64,000 nt of DNA from Gordonia terrae (GCF_001698225.1 NZ_CP016594.1:620001-684000), one strand, 5' to 3'. Positions 47,817 to 58,872 are shown, counted from the stretch's first letter. Program-made: numbers and translations. The notes: generated from the letters alone by a model not told the origin.

Positions 47817-49075
47817 GCGCCGGCCGCGCGCGCTTCGGATGGCCCGCCGTCGCGCTCGCCGTCTTCACCACTGCGTGGGGCGGCAACGAGTTCACGCCGT
47901 TGCTGGTCATGTACCGCCAGATCTCCGACCTGTCGCCGGTGGTCGTCGACGCCCTGCTGTTCGCCTACGTCCTGGGCATCGTGCCCGCTCTGCTGATCGG
48001 TGGACCACTGTCGGACCGGCTGGGTCGACGACCGCTCATGCTCCCCGCCCCGCTGTTCGCGGCCCTCGGTTCGGGATTGCTGGCCGCGGGATCGGAGTCG
48101 GTGGCGCTCCTCACCGCCGGGCGCGTGTGCAGCGGCATCGCGCTGGGTCTCTCGATGGCTGTCGGCGGTAGCTGGATCAAGGAACTCTCCGACCGTGACG
48201 GCGCACGAACCGGTGCCGGTGCCGGCCGCGCGGCGATGAGCCTCACCGCAGGCTTCGGCGTCGGCGCGGGGGTGGCCGGTGCTCTCGCACAGTGGGGCCC
48301 CTGGCCGCACGTCCTGCCGTATCTGATCAACATCGCCGTCGCGGTCGTGGCGGCGAACCTGATCGTGCTCGTACCGGAAACGCGTCACAGGCAGGCCTCG
48401 CCGGGTCGTCTGCGTGACGATCTACGCATCCCGTCGGCGGCCCACCGTCGTTTCCTGTTCGTCGTGATGCCGCTCGCACCCTGGGTTTTCGGTGCCGCGG
48501 CGTCGGGCTATGCGGTCGTCCCGGCCCTGATGTCCGCTCGTACCGCGGGAGCGCCGATCGCGTTCGCCGGCCTGTGCTGCGTCCTCGGCCTGACCGCCGG
48601 TTTCGGCATCCAGTCGCTGGGGCGGCGGATCGACCGGCCGGGGACTGTCCGCGGAGTCGTCGTCGCCCTGGTGGTGCTCGTGGCCGGAATGGTCCTGGCG
48701 GCGGTGGCCGCCCACGTGCTGACCGTCTGGGTTGCGCTCCTGGCGTCGACGGTGCTCGGCTGTGGCTACGGCATGGCGATGATCGCCGGTCTCCTGGAGG
48801 TGCAGCGCATCGCCGGCCCCGACGACCTCGCCGGACTCACGGCGGTCTATTACGGCGTGACCTACCTGGGCTTCGCCGTGCCTGCGGTGCTGGCGTGGAT
48901 CTCGGAGACGTGGGTGGGGATCTCGTATCCGATGATGTTCGGGTTCGGGGCCGTCGCCGCCGTCGTGTGTCTGGCGGTGACACTCGTCGGGCATCGACGC
49001 CACGGGCCGGACGCCGCGGTCGACCCGCATGCCCCGCACGCGACCGCAGACCTCGGGGCCGCCCGGGCGCGGTGA
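47813..49075 (+). CDS. MFS transporter
   Basis: 420 residues, 12 hydrophobic segments. Motif A reads GGPLSDRLGRRPLML; the N-terminus has WGGNEFTPLLVMYRQISDLS. Co-translated with the GntR regulator (GTG overlap), it probably carries the regulator's effector, perhaps an organic acid or drug. Substrate unknown. Confidence 0.88.
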   Translation: MSAGRARFGWPAVALAVFTTAWGGNEFTPLLVMYRQISDLSPVVVDALLFAYVLGIVPALLIGGPLSDRLGRRPLMLPAPLFAALGSGLLAAGSESVALLTAGRVCSGIALGLSMAVGGSWIKELSDRDGARTGAGAGRAAMSLTAGFGVGAGVAGALAQWGPWPHVLPYLINIAVAVVAANLIVLVPETRHRQASPGRLRDDLRIPSAAHRRFLFVVMPLAPWVFGAAASGYAVVPALMSARTAGAPIAFAGLCCVLGLTAGFGIQSLGRRIDRPGTVRGVVVALVVLVAGMVLAAVAAHVLTVWVALLASTVLGCGYGMAMIAGLLEVQRIAGPDDLAGLTAVYYGVTYLGFAVPAVLAWISETWVGISYPMMFGFGAVAAVVCLAVTLVGHRRHGPDAAVDPHAPHATADLGAARAR

Positions 49076-49192
49076 CCCGGCACCGCCGCACAACCACCCG
49101 GTACCCTGCTGGGAGTTTGGTCGGCCACCGCAGGCGGTGTGGTCGACGGTGCGACGGGGAGTGCAGCGGGTGAGTGTGGAAAGGCGCGGGCG

Positions 49193-51271
49193 ATGATGCT
49201 TGGGGCATGGGTCGTCGTGGTGTCGGCGCTCGTGCTGATCGTGCCGGGCGCGCTCGTCGGCCGGCGGATGAACCTCCCGTGGCCGGTCGCGCTGGCCGCC
49301 GGCCCGCCCATCACCTTCGCTCTTGTCTCGATCCTGACGGTGCTGTACTCGATCGTCGGTTTCGAGTGGAACGGGGTGTCGGCGCTCGTCGGCCTGGTCT
49401 TCGCGGTCGCCGGCGCCTGGATCTATTCGGCGCTGCTGCTCACGCGCCGGGGTAGACGGCTGGCGCCGCCATCCGAGGACACCGGTGAAGACCGGGTGGG
49501 CCGCACGGCGGTGCTGCGGGTCGCCGCGGGCCTCGCACTCGGGGGCATCGTCATCGCCGTCACCTGTATCCGGCCGATCGTGAACACCGCGTTCGCGGGT
49601 CTCGGCAACATCTCGCAGGTGTGGGACTCGTTGTGGCACGCCAGTTCTCTGCGCTGGATCCACGAGACGGGCATCGGCTCGGCCATGCGTATGGGCGAGC
49701 TGATGAACTACGACACCCAGGGCTTCAACTACTACCCCAACACCTGGCATGCGCTGGGCGCCCTGCTGTTTCCGCTGACCGGCGCCGACCCGGTGGAGCT
49801 CTACAACACCTATTCGCCTGCGGTGCTTGCGGTAACCGTGCCGCTCGGCGTCGCGTCGCTGGCCTACTGGTTCGCGCGGCACCGCTACGACGTCGACTCG
49901 GCCGCCTTCATCGCCGGCACGGCGGGAGTGCTGAGCGCGCTGTTCCCGTCGCTGCCGTACGTCGAGATCCAGCTGACCTCCGTGCCCAATGCGGTGGGCG
50001 TCAGCCTGGCGCCGGTGGCCGCCGTGCTCGTGATGAGCGTCGTCTCGGACCGCTCCCGTGTGTTGCCCGCCGCGCTTGCCGTTGCCGGTGTGACCGCCAC
50101 GCACCCGTCCGGTCTCATCGTCGTCGGCGTGATCGTCGGCCTCTGGTGGCTGTGCGAGGGTCTGTGGCGTCCGGTTGCCGGGCGCCTGCGTGACCTCGCG
50201 GCCCTGGCGGTGACGGCCGTGCTGACACTGGTCCTCATCGCGCCGGTGGTGCTGGGCACCATCCGGGTCGCCGACACCAACGAGCTCCCGTTCTTCGACT
50301 TCCGCGAGGACACGATCGGCGTCCTCGACGGACTTGTCAAAGGTGCGTTCAACGGGACGATCCCGCTCGAACTCGACCACTTCCCGGTGTGGCCGCTGAT
50401 CGCCGTCACCCTGCTGGGCCTGATCGCGCTGGCCTGGTCGCGGTGCTGGGCCGGGCTCGCCGCGTGGTTCGTGTTCGCGCTGGTCACCGCCAACGCCATG
50501 GTGTCTCTCGGCCCGCTGTCGGCGCCCCTCGGGGTGATCGGTGGGTACTTCTACAACTCGCCGCATCGCCTCACGTTCGTCGTCGCGATCATCTCGGCGG
50601 CGGCCGCCGGTGTGGCGATCGGCGCTCTCGCGCTGGGCGTGGCCGACTTCGTCCGTCGCCGCGCGGTGTCCGGTCAGGCCGAGGGCCGGGAACCGGGCGA
50701 GACTACGTCGGGGAAGGCGGGCTGGGTGGTGGCCGCGACGTATGTGGTGCTGCTGGCGCTGATCGCCGGCGCCGCCGTCGTCCGCTATCCGCCGAATGCG
50801 CAGATCGCGTTGAAGGAGCGTGGCGGCAAGTACGTCGGCCCCGACGACCTCGCCGCCTACGCATGGCTGGCGTCGCAACCCGATGCCCAGGACGTGCTCG
50901 TCCTGAACAACCTCGACCAGGGGACCGGCTGGCTCTACCCGGTCACCGGGGTCACACCCATGTTCCCGTTCTATCGAGCCAACGAGTTCTCGGAGCGGCA
51001 GCGCGACGTGTTCTGGGGTGTGTCGAAGATCGGCGCCGACCCGGCGATCGACCAGATCGTGCGAGACATGAACGTGCACTACGTCATCGACTCGCCGCCA
51101 AGCTACTGGGAATTCCAGCGCGGTATGCCCGATCCGGCACGCGGACACCAGGGCGACCCGTTCCTGTCGCTACGGCAGAACGGTGCGCCCGGACTGACCG
51201 AGGTGTTCCGCCGCGGCGACGCGGTGATCTACCGCGTCAACGACCTGGTCTATCCGCCGCCCGCGCCCTGA
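49193..51271 (+). CDS. Large polytopic membrane protein, DUF6541-type
   Basis: 692 residues with about 13 hydrophobic segments and a C-terminal soluble domain of about 160 residues (GGKYVGPDDLAAYAWLASQP onward). The layout resembles GT-C glycosyltransferases of the actinobacterial envelope and the DUF6541 family; activity is not established. An acidic outer loop with NISQVWDSLWHASSLRW follows TM4. ATG 49193 or 49196 are both possible. Confidence 0.78.
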   Translation: MMLGAWVVVVSALVLIVPGALVGRRMNLPWPVALAAGPPITFALVSILTVLYSIVGFEWNGVSALVGLVFAVAGAWIYSALLLTRRGRRLAPPSEDTGEDRVGRTAVLRVAAGLALGGIVIAVTCIRPIVNTAFAGLGNISQVWDSLWHASSLRWIHETGIGSAMRMGELMNYDTQGFNYYPNTWHALGALLFPLTGADPVELYNTYSPAVLAVTVPLGVASLAYWFARHRYDVDSAAFIAGTAGVLSALFPSLPYVEIQLTSVPNAVGVSLAPVAAVLVMSVVSDRSRVLPAALAVAGVTATHPSGLIVVGVIVGLWWLCEGLWRPVAGRLRDLAALAVTAVLTLVLIAPVVLGTIRVADTNELPFFDFREDTIGVLDGLVKGAFNGTIPLELDHFPVWPLIAVTLLGLIALAWSRCWAGLAAWFVFALVTANAMVSLGPLSAPLGVIGGYFYNSPHRLTFVVAIISAAAAGVAIGALALGVADFVRRRAVSGQAEGREPGETTSGKAGWVVAATYVVLLALIAGAAVVRYPPNAQIALKERGGKYVGPDDLAAYAWLASQPDAQDVLVLNNLDQGTGWLYPVTGVTPMFPFYRANEFSERQRDVFWGVSKIGADPAIDQIVRDMNVHYVIDSPPSYWEFQRGMPDPARGHQGDPFLSLRQNGAPGLTEVFRRGDAVIYRVNDLVYPPPAP

Positions 51272-51289
51272 TCGCCCTGCTCGCTGCTC

Positions 51290-51410
51290 CTCGAACCCGA
51301 AAGAAGCGACCCTCCTCTGCTTCCTGCTCCCCTAACCCGAAAGAAGCGACCCCCCTCTGCTCCCTGCTCCCCTAACCCGAAAGAAGCGACCCCCCTCTGC
51401 TCCCTGAGGT
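51290..51410. repeat. 40-bp tandem repeat array
   Basis: Three copies at a 40-bp period around AACCCGAAAGAAGCGACCC plus CTCTGCTCCCTGCTCCCCT. The 424-bp gap between the membrane protein and the MBL gene consists almost wholly of repeats; no gene is seen. Confidence 0.8.
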
Positions 51411-51500
51411 GCGAGGAGCGCAAGCGACGAGCCTCGAAGGGCCGGCGAGGCACGTCACCACGCCCTTCGTGGCTCGCTTCGCTCGCACCTCAGGGAGCAG
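51398..51500. repeat. Dispersed palindromic repeat pair, intact copy
   Basis: A forward unit (51398-51442, starts TGCTCCCTGAGGTGCGAGGA) and an inverted unit (51462-51500, GCCCTTCGTGGCTCGCTTCG onward) around a spacer with CACGTCACCAC. It can fold into a long cruciform. It is the uninterrupted relative of the site occupied by the IS110 element. Confidence 0.8.
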
Positions 51501-51655
51501 GGGGACGCCGCTGGCACCTCACAGGGAGCAGGGGGACGCCGCTGGCACCTCACAGGGAGCAGAGGGACGCCGCTGGCACCTCACAGAAAGCAGAGGGGAC
51601 GCCGCTGGCACCTCACAGGGAGCAGAGGGGATGCCGCTGCACCTCAGGGAGCGGA
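51490..51655. repeat. 31-32-bp tandem repeat array
   Basis: Five imperfect copies of a unit containing CAGGGAGCAGGGGGACGCCG and CTGGCACCTCA, ending just before the MBL gene. Confidence 0.8.
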
Positions 51656-51695
51656 AGGGGGCTCAGTGGTCACGAGCAGGGGCTAGCGTCGGGAC

Positions 51696-52532
51696 ATGCG
51701 GCCCTGGATGTGTGTCTTCTGCGCCAACGAGTTCCCGCCGGGCGAGACCCCGCCCGCGATGTGCCCGATCTGCGACGACGACCGGCAGTGGCTCCCGGAG
51801 AGCGGACCGGGTTTCATGCCGTTGGACGAGTCCGCCGACAACGCACTGACCACCGACGAGGTGGAAAGCGGCCTGACCGCGCTGACGGTGCGTCCGTCGG
51901 TCGGGATCGGGCAGCGCGGCTTCGTGATCGCCACGTCCGACGGGAACATCCTGTGGGAGCCACCGGGGTTCATCGGGCCCGCGCTGGTCGAGTGGCTCGA
52001 ACGGCACGGCGGGCTCGCCGCCGTCGCCGCCAGCCACCCGCACCTCGTCGGCGCGAGTGTGTCGCTCAGTCATCGATTCGGTCGGGTCCCCGTGTACTAC
52101 AACGACTTCGACCGACGCTGGGTGACCCGTCCGGACCCGGTGATCGAATTCTGGACCGACACGGCTGATCTTCCCGGCGGGGTGCGACTCGTCCGGTGCG
52201 GTGGGCACTTTCCCGGGAGCGCGGTCCTCCACCTACCCGACGCCGCGAACGGGCGGGGCGCGATCCTGACCGGCGACACCGTCAAGGGCGTGATGCAACC
52301 GGGCATGGTCACCTTCATGCGCAGCTACCCGAACATGATTCCGCTGTCGCCGCGGCTCGTCCGCCAGATCGTCGACCGAATCGGTGAACTCCGGTTCGAC
52401 CGGCTCTACGACGCGTTCGGCGTCGTGATCGACCACGACGCCCGCGGCGTCGTCGAAACCTCCGCCCGGCGCTACATCGGCTGGGCGACAGACGAGATCG
52501 TCGACCCCGACGACCCGCACACGCCCGCCTGA
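51696..52532 (+). CDS. Zinc-ribbon protein with MBL-like hydrolase domain
   Basis: 278 residues. An N-terminal zinc ribbon CVFC-x16-CPIC is followed by an MBL-like fold: ASHPHLVGASVSLSHRF replaces the canonical HxHxDH, while GGHFPGSAVLHL and ILTGDTVKG keep the second half of the zinc site. So the first metal motif is altered. Likely a hydrolase of unknown substrate. Single gene after the repeat region. Confidence 0.75.
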   Translation: MRPWMCVFCANEFPPGETPPAMCPICDDDRQWLPESGPGFMPLDESADNALTTDEVESGLTALTVRPSVGIGQRGFVIATSDGNILWEPPGFIGPALVEWLERHGGLAAVAASHPHLVGASVSLSHRFGRVPVYYNDFDRRWVTRPDPVIEFWTDTADLPGGVRLVRCGGHFPGSAVLHLPDAANGRGAILTGDTVKGVMQPGMVTFMRSYPNMIPLSPRLVRQIVDRIGELRFDRLYDAFGVVIDHDARGVVETSARRYIGWATDEIVDPDDPHTPA

Positions 52533-52551
52533 GCGGGGGCCGGGGACCGCC

Positions 52552-53571
52552 TCAGGCGTCCGGGTACCCCTTCGGATTGCCCGACTGCCACCGCCAGGTG
52601 TCCGCGCACATGTCGTCGATGGTCTTGTCGGCGTGCCAGCCCAGGTCGGCGTTCGCCCGAGTCGGGTCGGCGTAGGACGCGGCGATGTCACCGGCACGAC
52701 GGGGAGCGACCTCGTAGGGGATGGGTCGGCCGCTGGCCCGCTCGAACGCGTGCACGACCTCGAGGACCGAGACACCCTGGCCCGTACCGAGATTCCACGT
52801 CGACATGCCGGCCCCTCCGGTGCTGATCCGGTCGAGCGCGGCGACGTGACCCGCGGCCAGGTCGTCGACGTGGATGTAGTCGCGGACACCGGTTCCGTCC
52901 GGGGTGTCGTAGTCGTCGCCGAACACCGACAACTTCTCGCGCCGGCCGACCGCGACCTGCGCGACGAACGGCATGAGGTTGTTGGGGATGCCCGACGGGT
53001 CCTCGCCGATCGTCCCGCTCGGGTGAGCGCCCACGGGGTTGAAGTAGCGCAGCGCCGCGATACGCCACAGATCCGAACTCGCGGCGACGTCCCGCAGGAT
53101 CTGCTCGATCATCACCTTGGTCCAGCCGTACGGGTTGGTCGCCGACGTGGGCAGATCCTCGGTCATCGGCAGTTCGGGCTCGGCCCCGTAAACCGTCGCC
53201 GAGGACGAGAACACCAGCGTGTGCACGTCGTGGCGCTCCATCGCGCGGAGCAGCGCGAAGGTCGTGCCGAGGTTGTTCTGGTAGTAGTCGAGCGGTTTGG
53301 CCACCGACTCGCCGACCGCCTTGTACCCCGCGAAGTGGATGACCGCGTCGATGTCCTCGTGGGCGAAGAAGTGTTCGGTCTTGTCGACGTCGGCGAGGTC
53401 GAAGGCGTGCACCGGGATGGAACGCTCGGTCAGCGCCTCGAGCCGACCGACGACAGTCGGTTTGGCATTGCTGAAATCGTCGACGATGACCACGTCGTGT
53501 CCGGCGGAGACCAATTGGACGACGGTGTGCGAGCCGATGTAGCCCGCGCCGCCGCTCACGAGTACGCGCAT
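52552..53571 (-). CDS. galE: UDP-glucose 4-epimerase
   Basis: 339 residues. The Rossmann motif GGAGYIGSH is at the N-terminus, the catalytic Ser region SSSATVYG and YxxxK (NPYGWTKVM) are present, as is the C-terminal DLGWHADKT. It interconverts UDP-Glc and UDP-Gal, a precursor for galactan. ATG 53571. It is downstream of rmlB on the same strand. Confidence 0.93.
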   Translation of the reverse strand: MRVLVSGGAGYIGSHTVVQLVSAGHDVVIVDDFSNAKPTVVGRLEALTERSIPVHAFDLADVDKTEHFFAHEDIDAVIHFAGYKAVGESVAKPLDYYQNNLGTTFALLRAMERHDVHTLVFSSSATVYGAEPELPMTEDLPTSATNPYGWTKVMIEQILRDVAASSDLWRIAALRYFNPVGAHPSGTIGEDPSGIPNNLMPFVAQVAVGRREKLSVFGDDYDTPDGTGVRDYIHVDDLAAGHVAALDRISTGGAGMSTWNLGTGQGVSVLEVVHAFERASGRPIPYEVAPRRAGDIAASYADPTRANADLGWHADKTIDDMCADTWRWQSGNPKGYPDA

Positions 53572-53619
53572 GACCACCACCGTATGCGGCGACCCTGAGA
53601 ACCGGCCACGCGTGTCGTG

Positions 53620-54663
<1,044 letters not shown>

Positions 54664-54756
54664 CTACCGAGCAGCCGGTGCGGGCGTCCCGGGTGAACGC
54701 ATGGTGGCACGACGCACCTGGCGTCGCGAAGGGTGTCGGGCATTACCCTGATCGCC

Positions 54757-55632
<876 letters not shown>

Positions 55633-55647
55633 CGCGAAAGGCTTCTC

Positions 55648-56265
55648 ATGAAGGTCCGCCCACTCGCCATCGAGGGTGCCTGGGAGTTCACGCCGGTCCA
55701 GCACGGCGACGCCCGGGGGTTGTTCGCGGAGGCGTTCAAGGCCGATGTGCTGGCCGAGGCCATCGGGCACCGCTTCGACCTCGCGCAGGTGAATCTCTCG
55801 GTGTCGGCCGCCGGCGTGCTCCGCGGTGTCCACTTCGCCGACGTCCCGCCGGGACAGGCCAAGTACGTCACCTGCCCCAGCGGTGCGATCCTCGATGTCA
55901 TCGTCGACATCCGGGTCGGCTCACCCACTTTCGGTGCGTACGACACCGTCCTGCTCGACGATGTCGACCGCCGGGCGGTCTACCTCGCGGAGGGACTCGG
56001 ACACGCGTTCTGTGCGCTCGCCGACAACTCGACCGTGACCTACCTCTGCTCCACCGGTTACAACCCGACCGGTGAACACGGCATCAATCCGCTCGATCCC
56101 GAGCTCGCCATCGACTGGCCGACGCGGGCACGCGACGGTTCACCCCTGGAATTCGAACTCTCCCCGAAGGACACCGCTGCGCCGGGGCTTTCCGAGGCAC
56201 GTGAGTCGGGCCTGCTCCCGGTTTACGACGAGGTGGCCGAGTTCCTGCGGGCCCGACGTAGCTGA
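55648..56265 (+). CDS. rmlC: dTDP-4-dehydrorhamnose 3,5-epimerase
   Basis: 205 residues. The catalytic His is in GVLRGVHFADVPPGQAKYV; the Asp and Tyr regions (DVIVDIRVGSPTFG, YLCSTGYNPTGEHGI) are kept. Third step of the pathway; rmlD is not in this window. It is 15 bp after rmlA. Confidence 0.94.
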   Translation: MKVRPLAIEGAWEFTPVQHGDARGLFAEAFKADVLAEAIGHRFDLAQVNLSVSAAGVLRGVHFADVPPGQAKYVTCPSGAILDVIVDIRVGSPTFGAYDTVLLDDVDRRAVYLAEGLGHAFCALADNSTVTYLCSTGYNPTGEHGINPLDPELAIDWPTRARDGSPLEFELSPKDTAAPGLSEARESGLLPVYDEVAEFLRARRS

Positions 56266-56282
56266 GGCGTCCGAACGCCGAA

Positions 56283-56307
56283 ACGTGTACGGCGTGGCCG
56301 TACACGT
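56283..56307. terminator. Bidirectional terminator rmlC / ABC permease
   Basis: 11-bp perfect stem ACGTGTACGGC / GCCGTACACGT around GTG, between convergent genes. Confidence 0.8.
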
Positions 56308-56324
56308 GCCGGGGCGGGCGGAAG

Positions 56325-57119
56325 TCAGCCGTTGGTCGACCGCCGGAAGGCGGTGACCGCCCAGAAGTAACCGACGACCAGGAACACCACACACCAGCCC
56401 AGCGCCCACGGCCAGCGATCGCTGATGTCGAGACCCATGAGGAGTCCGCGAAGCGTGTCGGCGATCGGACTGAACGGCTGGTACTCGGCGAACTGGCGGA
56501 CGCCGTTCGGCATGCTGTCGGTCGGGACCAGCCCACTGCCCAGGTAGGGCAGGAACAGCAACGGCAAGGGCATGTTGCTGGCACTCTCGGGGTTCGGCGC
56601 GACGACGCCCATGGCAACCGCGATCCACACCAGGCCCGCGGTCAGCAGCAGGAGTAGACCGCCGGCCGCGAACCAGTCGAAAAGGCTTGCGTCGGCGCGG
56701 AATCCGAGTGCGAAGGCCACCGCCAACAGGAAGCAGACCGCGACGACACCCTGGATCAGGGCGCCGACGAAGTGTCCTGCCAGGATCGCCGTCGGCGGAG
56801 TGGCCAGCGATCGCAACCGGTTGATGATGCCCTCGGTGACGTCCTGGTTGACCGAGACAGCCACCGCCACCGTCAGGAACGACGGCACGAAGAGGAGCAG
56901 GCCGGGCAGCAGATAGTTGATGTACTTTCCGTCGATCGGGCCGTCCGCGGACAGTGCGCTCTCGATGGCACCGCCGAAGAAGTAGGTCATCATCAGCAGG
57001 ATCACCACCGGCATGGCGATCGTCGAGAACATCATGGTGGGATAACGCCGCAACCGGATCAGATTGCGTCGCACCATCACAGCGGAGTCCGACAGGGTGT
57101 GGTCGAGCGTGGTGGTCAT
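56325..57119 (-). CDS. ABC-2 type permease (DrrB-like)
   Basis: 264 residues with six hydrophobic segments. RRNLIRLRRYPTMMFSTIAM at the N-terminus and NQDVTEGIINRLRSLATPP in the middle are characteristic of DrrB/daunorubicin-type exporters. It forms a transporter with the ATPase 9 bp upstream. Substrate unknown; polyketide, glycolipid or drug export is typical. Confidence 0.9.
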   Translation of the reverse strand: MTTTLDHTLSDSAVMVRRNLIRLRRYPTMMFSTIAMPVVILLMMTYFFGGAIESALSADGPIDGKYINYLLPGLLLFVPSFLTVAVAVSVNQDVTEGIINRLRSLATPPTAILAGHFVGALIQGVVAVCFLLAVAFALGFRADASLFDWFAAGGLLLLLTAGLVWIAVAMGVVAPNPESASNMPLPLLFLPYLGSGLVPTDSMPNGVRQFAEYQPFSPIADTLRGLLMGLDISDRWPWALGWCVVFLVVGYFWAVTAFRRSTNG

Positions 57120-57128
57120 GGCTTCTCC

Positions 57129-58064
57129 TTAGTTGGTGGCGGCGGCGCGGCCGGTGATCGTGAGGAAGACGTCGTCGAGATCCGGTGTGTGCACCGAGAT
57201 CCCGGAGGCGTCGATGTTCGCTTCGTCGAGGGTGGACAGGACGTCCCGGACCGCGCCGATGCCGGCACCCCCCGGCACGGCGAGGGTGTTCTCGCCCGGG
57301 GTGTCCACCGCCGACGGGAAGCGGACCCGCGCCCGTTCGAGGTCGTCGGCGTCGGTGAAGTCGATCCGGATGTACCCGCCGGGGACGAGCCGTTTCAGTT
57401 CGGCGGCCGTGCCCTCGGCCACGACCCGGCCCCGGTCGAGCACGGCAATGCGGTCGGCGAGATGGTCGGCCTCCTCCAGGTACTGCGTGGTGAGGAAGAT
57501 GGTCGTGCCGCCGGCGACAAGGCCGCGGACGGTGTCCCACACTGTGCGACGAGACCGTGGGTCGAGCCCGGTCGTCGGCTCGTCGAGAAAGATGATCGAC
57601 GGTTCGCCCACCAGCGTCATGGCCAGGTCGAGGCGTCTGGTCATGCCGCCGGAGTACTCGGCGACCCGACGGTCGGCGGCCTCGGTGAGGTCGAAGTCGG
57701 CGAGCAGTCGGTCGACCCGTTCACGGGCCGCCGTCCTCGACAGGTGCCGCAACCGGGCAACCATGGTGAGGTTCTCTCGTCCGGTCAGCAGTGTGTCGAC
57801 CGCGGCGAATTGACCGGTCAGACCGATCTGTGCGCAGATCTCCGTGCGGTCGGTGCGCGGATCGAGGCCGGCGATCTCCACCTCCCCGTCGTCCGGGTGC
57901 GACAGCGTGGACAGGATCTTGACCGTGGTCGTTTTGCCCGATCCGTTGGGACCGAGCAGCGCAAAGACGCTGCCTGCGGGTACCTCGAGATCGATACCGT
58001 CGAGGACGGTGTGATCGCCGAAAGACTTCGTGAGTCCGGTGGCGCGGATGGCGGTCGTTGTCAT
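57129..58064 (-). CDS. ABC transporter ATP-binding protein (DrrA-like)
   Basis: 311 residues. Walker A GPNGSGKTTTVK, signature YSGGMTRRLDLAM, Walker B IIFLDEPTTGLD, and a C-terminal DrrA domain. It drives the permease encoded just downstream. ATG 58064 with AGGGAG upstream. A palindrome-like ATGCGCATATATGCAT (58105-58120) lies in the promoter region. Confidence 0.92.
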   Translation of the reverse strand: MTTTAIRATGLTKSFGDHTVLDGIDLEVPAGSVFALLGPNGSGKTTTVKILSTLSHPDDGEVEIAGLDPRTDRTEICAQIGLTGQFAAVDTLLTGRENLTMVARLRHLSRTAARERVDRLLADFDLTEAADRRVAEYSGGMTRRLDLAMTLVGEPSIIFLDEPTTGLDPRSRRTVWDTVRGLVAGGTTIFLTTQYLEEADHLADRIAVLDRGRVVAEGTAAELKRLVPGGYIRIDFTDADDLERARVRFPSAVDTPGENTLAVPGGAGIGAVRDVLSTLDEANIDASGISVHTPDLDDVFLTITGRAAATN

Positions 58065-58186
58065 GATCGTGCTCCCTACGGTGGATGGAAAGATGAATAA
58101 ACACATGCGCATATATGCATAGGTGGGCAGACGACCATCCCTGATGGACGTCGTCGGAAGTGCTCGGTTGTGCTGGCGGGTCGGTC

Positions 58187-58265
58187 GGGTGGAACTACCC
58201 TCTGCTCCTTGAGGAGCGGAGGTGGCGCACCCCCTTGCTCCCTGAGGAGCGAAGCGTCACGAAGG
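58187..58265. repeat. Dispersed repeat, degraded copies
   Basis: Contains TGCTCCTTGAGGAGCGGAGG and TGCTCCCTGAGGAGCGAAGC, then CACGAAGGGTC. Same family as the copies at 51.4 and 61.75 kb. Confidence 0.6.
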
Positions 58266-58320
58266 GTCTTCGACTGTCACACGTCCAGGTCTTCGACTGT
58301 CACACGTCCAGGTCTTCGAC
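58266..58320. repeat. 23-bp direct repeat covering the end of the EXLDI gene
   Basis: The unit at 58266-58288 (starts GTCTTCGACTGTCACACGTC) is repeated exactly at 58289-58311, with a 9-bp third start. It encodes, on the minus strand, the last residues VEDLDV and the stop; the extra copy lies beyond the stop. Confidence 0.9.
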
Positions 58321-58842
58321 CTCGGGTCGGAGGGCGGCTGCGGTGCGCGCGTAGAACCGCTCGGGGACAAGAGGTTTGAGCTGCTCGGCGGTGTCGACGA
58401 TGTCGACGCGGTAGTCGCCCCAGTCGGGGAGGTCGGCGGTGAACAGACTGCGGACGCTGGGCAGGCCGGTCAAGTCCTTCAGCCAGTTGCCCGTCTTCTG
58501 CCGATGTGTCACCCCGTAGTTCATCCAGTCGACGTGGTGGACCGCGAGGACGATCTTGCCCGTGCGACCCTCGTAGGAGCTCAATTTCGTCGCGTTGCCG
58601 GTGGCCTCGTCGTACTCGGTCTCCTCGGCCAGGAGTCGACCGAAGAATCGCTTGCGTCGGACGCCGTCGGGTCCGTCCCGCAGAACCACCTCCTCGTAGC
58701 CCGCGTCGCGGTAATCGGCCGCCCGGACGTAGGCGCGCAACGCTTCGACGACCGCGCCGGAGAGGTTGCCCCCCGACACCTGTTGAGCGCGTTCGAGGAC
58801 CTTGATGTCCTCGTCGGAGACGTAGATGGTCTTGTTGGGCAT
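58300..58842 (-). CDS. EXLDI-family protein
   Basis: 180 residues. KTIYVSDEDIKVLERAQQVSG at the N-terminus looks like a ribbon-helix-helix DNA-binding start; the protein ends in EVEDLDV, matching the C-terminal EXLDI-type motif after which the family is named (Val for Ile). The middle contains FFGRLLAEETEYDEATGNAT and LAVHHVDWMNYG. Function unknown; possibly a regulator of the adjacent ABC exporter, which lies downstream on the same strand. Confidence 0.78.
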   Translation of the reverse strand: MPNKTIYVSDEDIKVLERAQQVSGGNLSGAVVEALRAYVRAADYRDAGYEEVVLRDGPDGVRRKRFFGRLLAEETEYDEATGNATKLSSYEGRTGKIVLAVHHVDWMNYGVTHRQKTGNWLKDLTGLPSVRSLFTADLPDWGDYRVDIVDTAEQLKPLVPERFYARTAAALRPEVEDLDV

Positions 58843-58850
58843 GCGCCAAC

Positions 58851-58872
58851 TATAAGTAGATGTATACGTAGA
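58851..58872. promoter_or_regulatory. Direct-repeat operator candidate of the EXLDI gene
   Basis: TATAAGTAGA (58851-58860) and TATACGTAGA (58863-58872), 12 bp apart, directly upstream of the gene. Spaced direct repeats suit ribbon-helix-helix proteins; autoregulation is inferred. Confidence 0.5.

Noticed and set aside
48422..51148. A 908-codon minus-strand open frame
   Set aside because: Composition is Arg/His/Gly/Asp-rich without domains, and it is antisense to the MFS and DUF6541 genes. High-GC third positions create such frames.
51290..51655. CRISPR array
   Set aside because: Repeats are adjacent tandem copies without unique spacers, and no cas genes are present.
51409..51849. A reading frame running through the repeat array into the MBL gene
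   Set aside because: It is made of repeat units and is out of frame with the zinc-ribbon protein.
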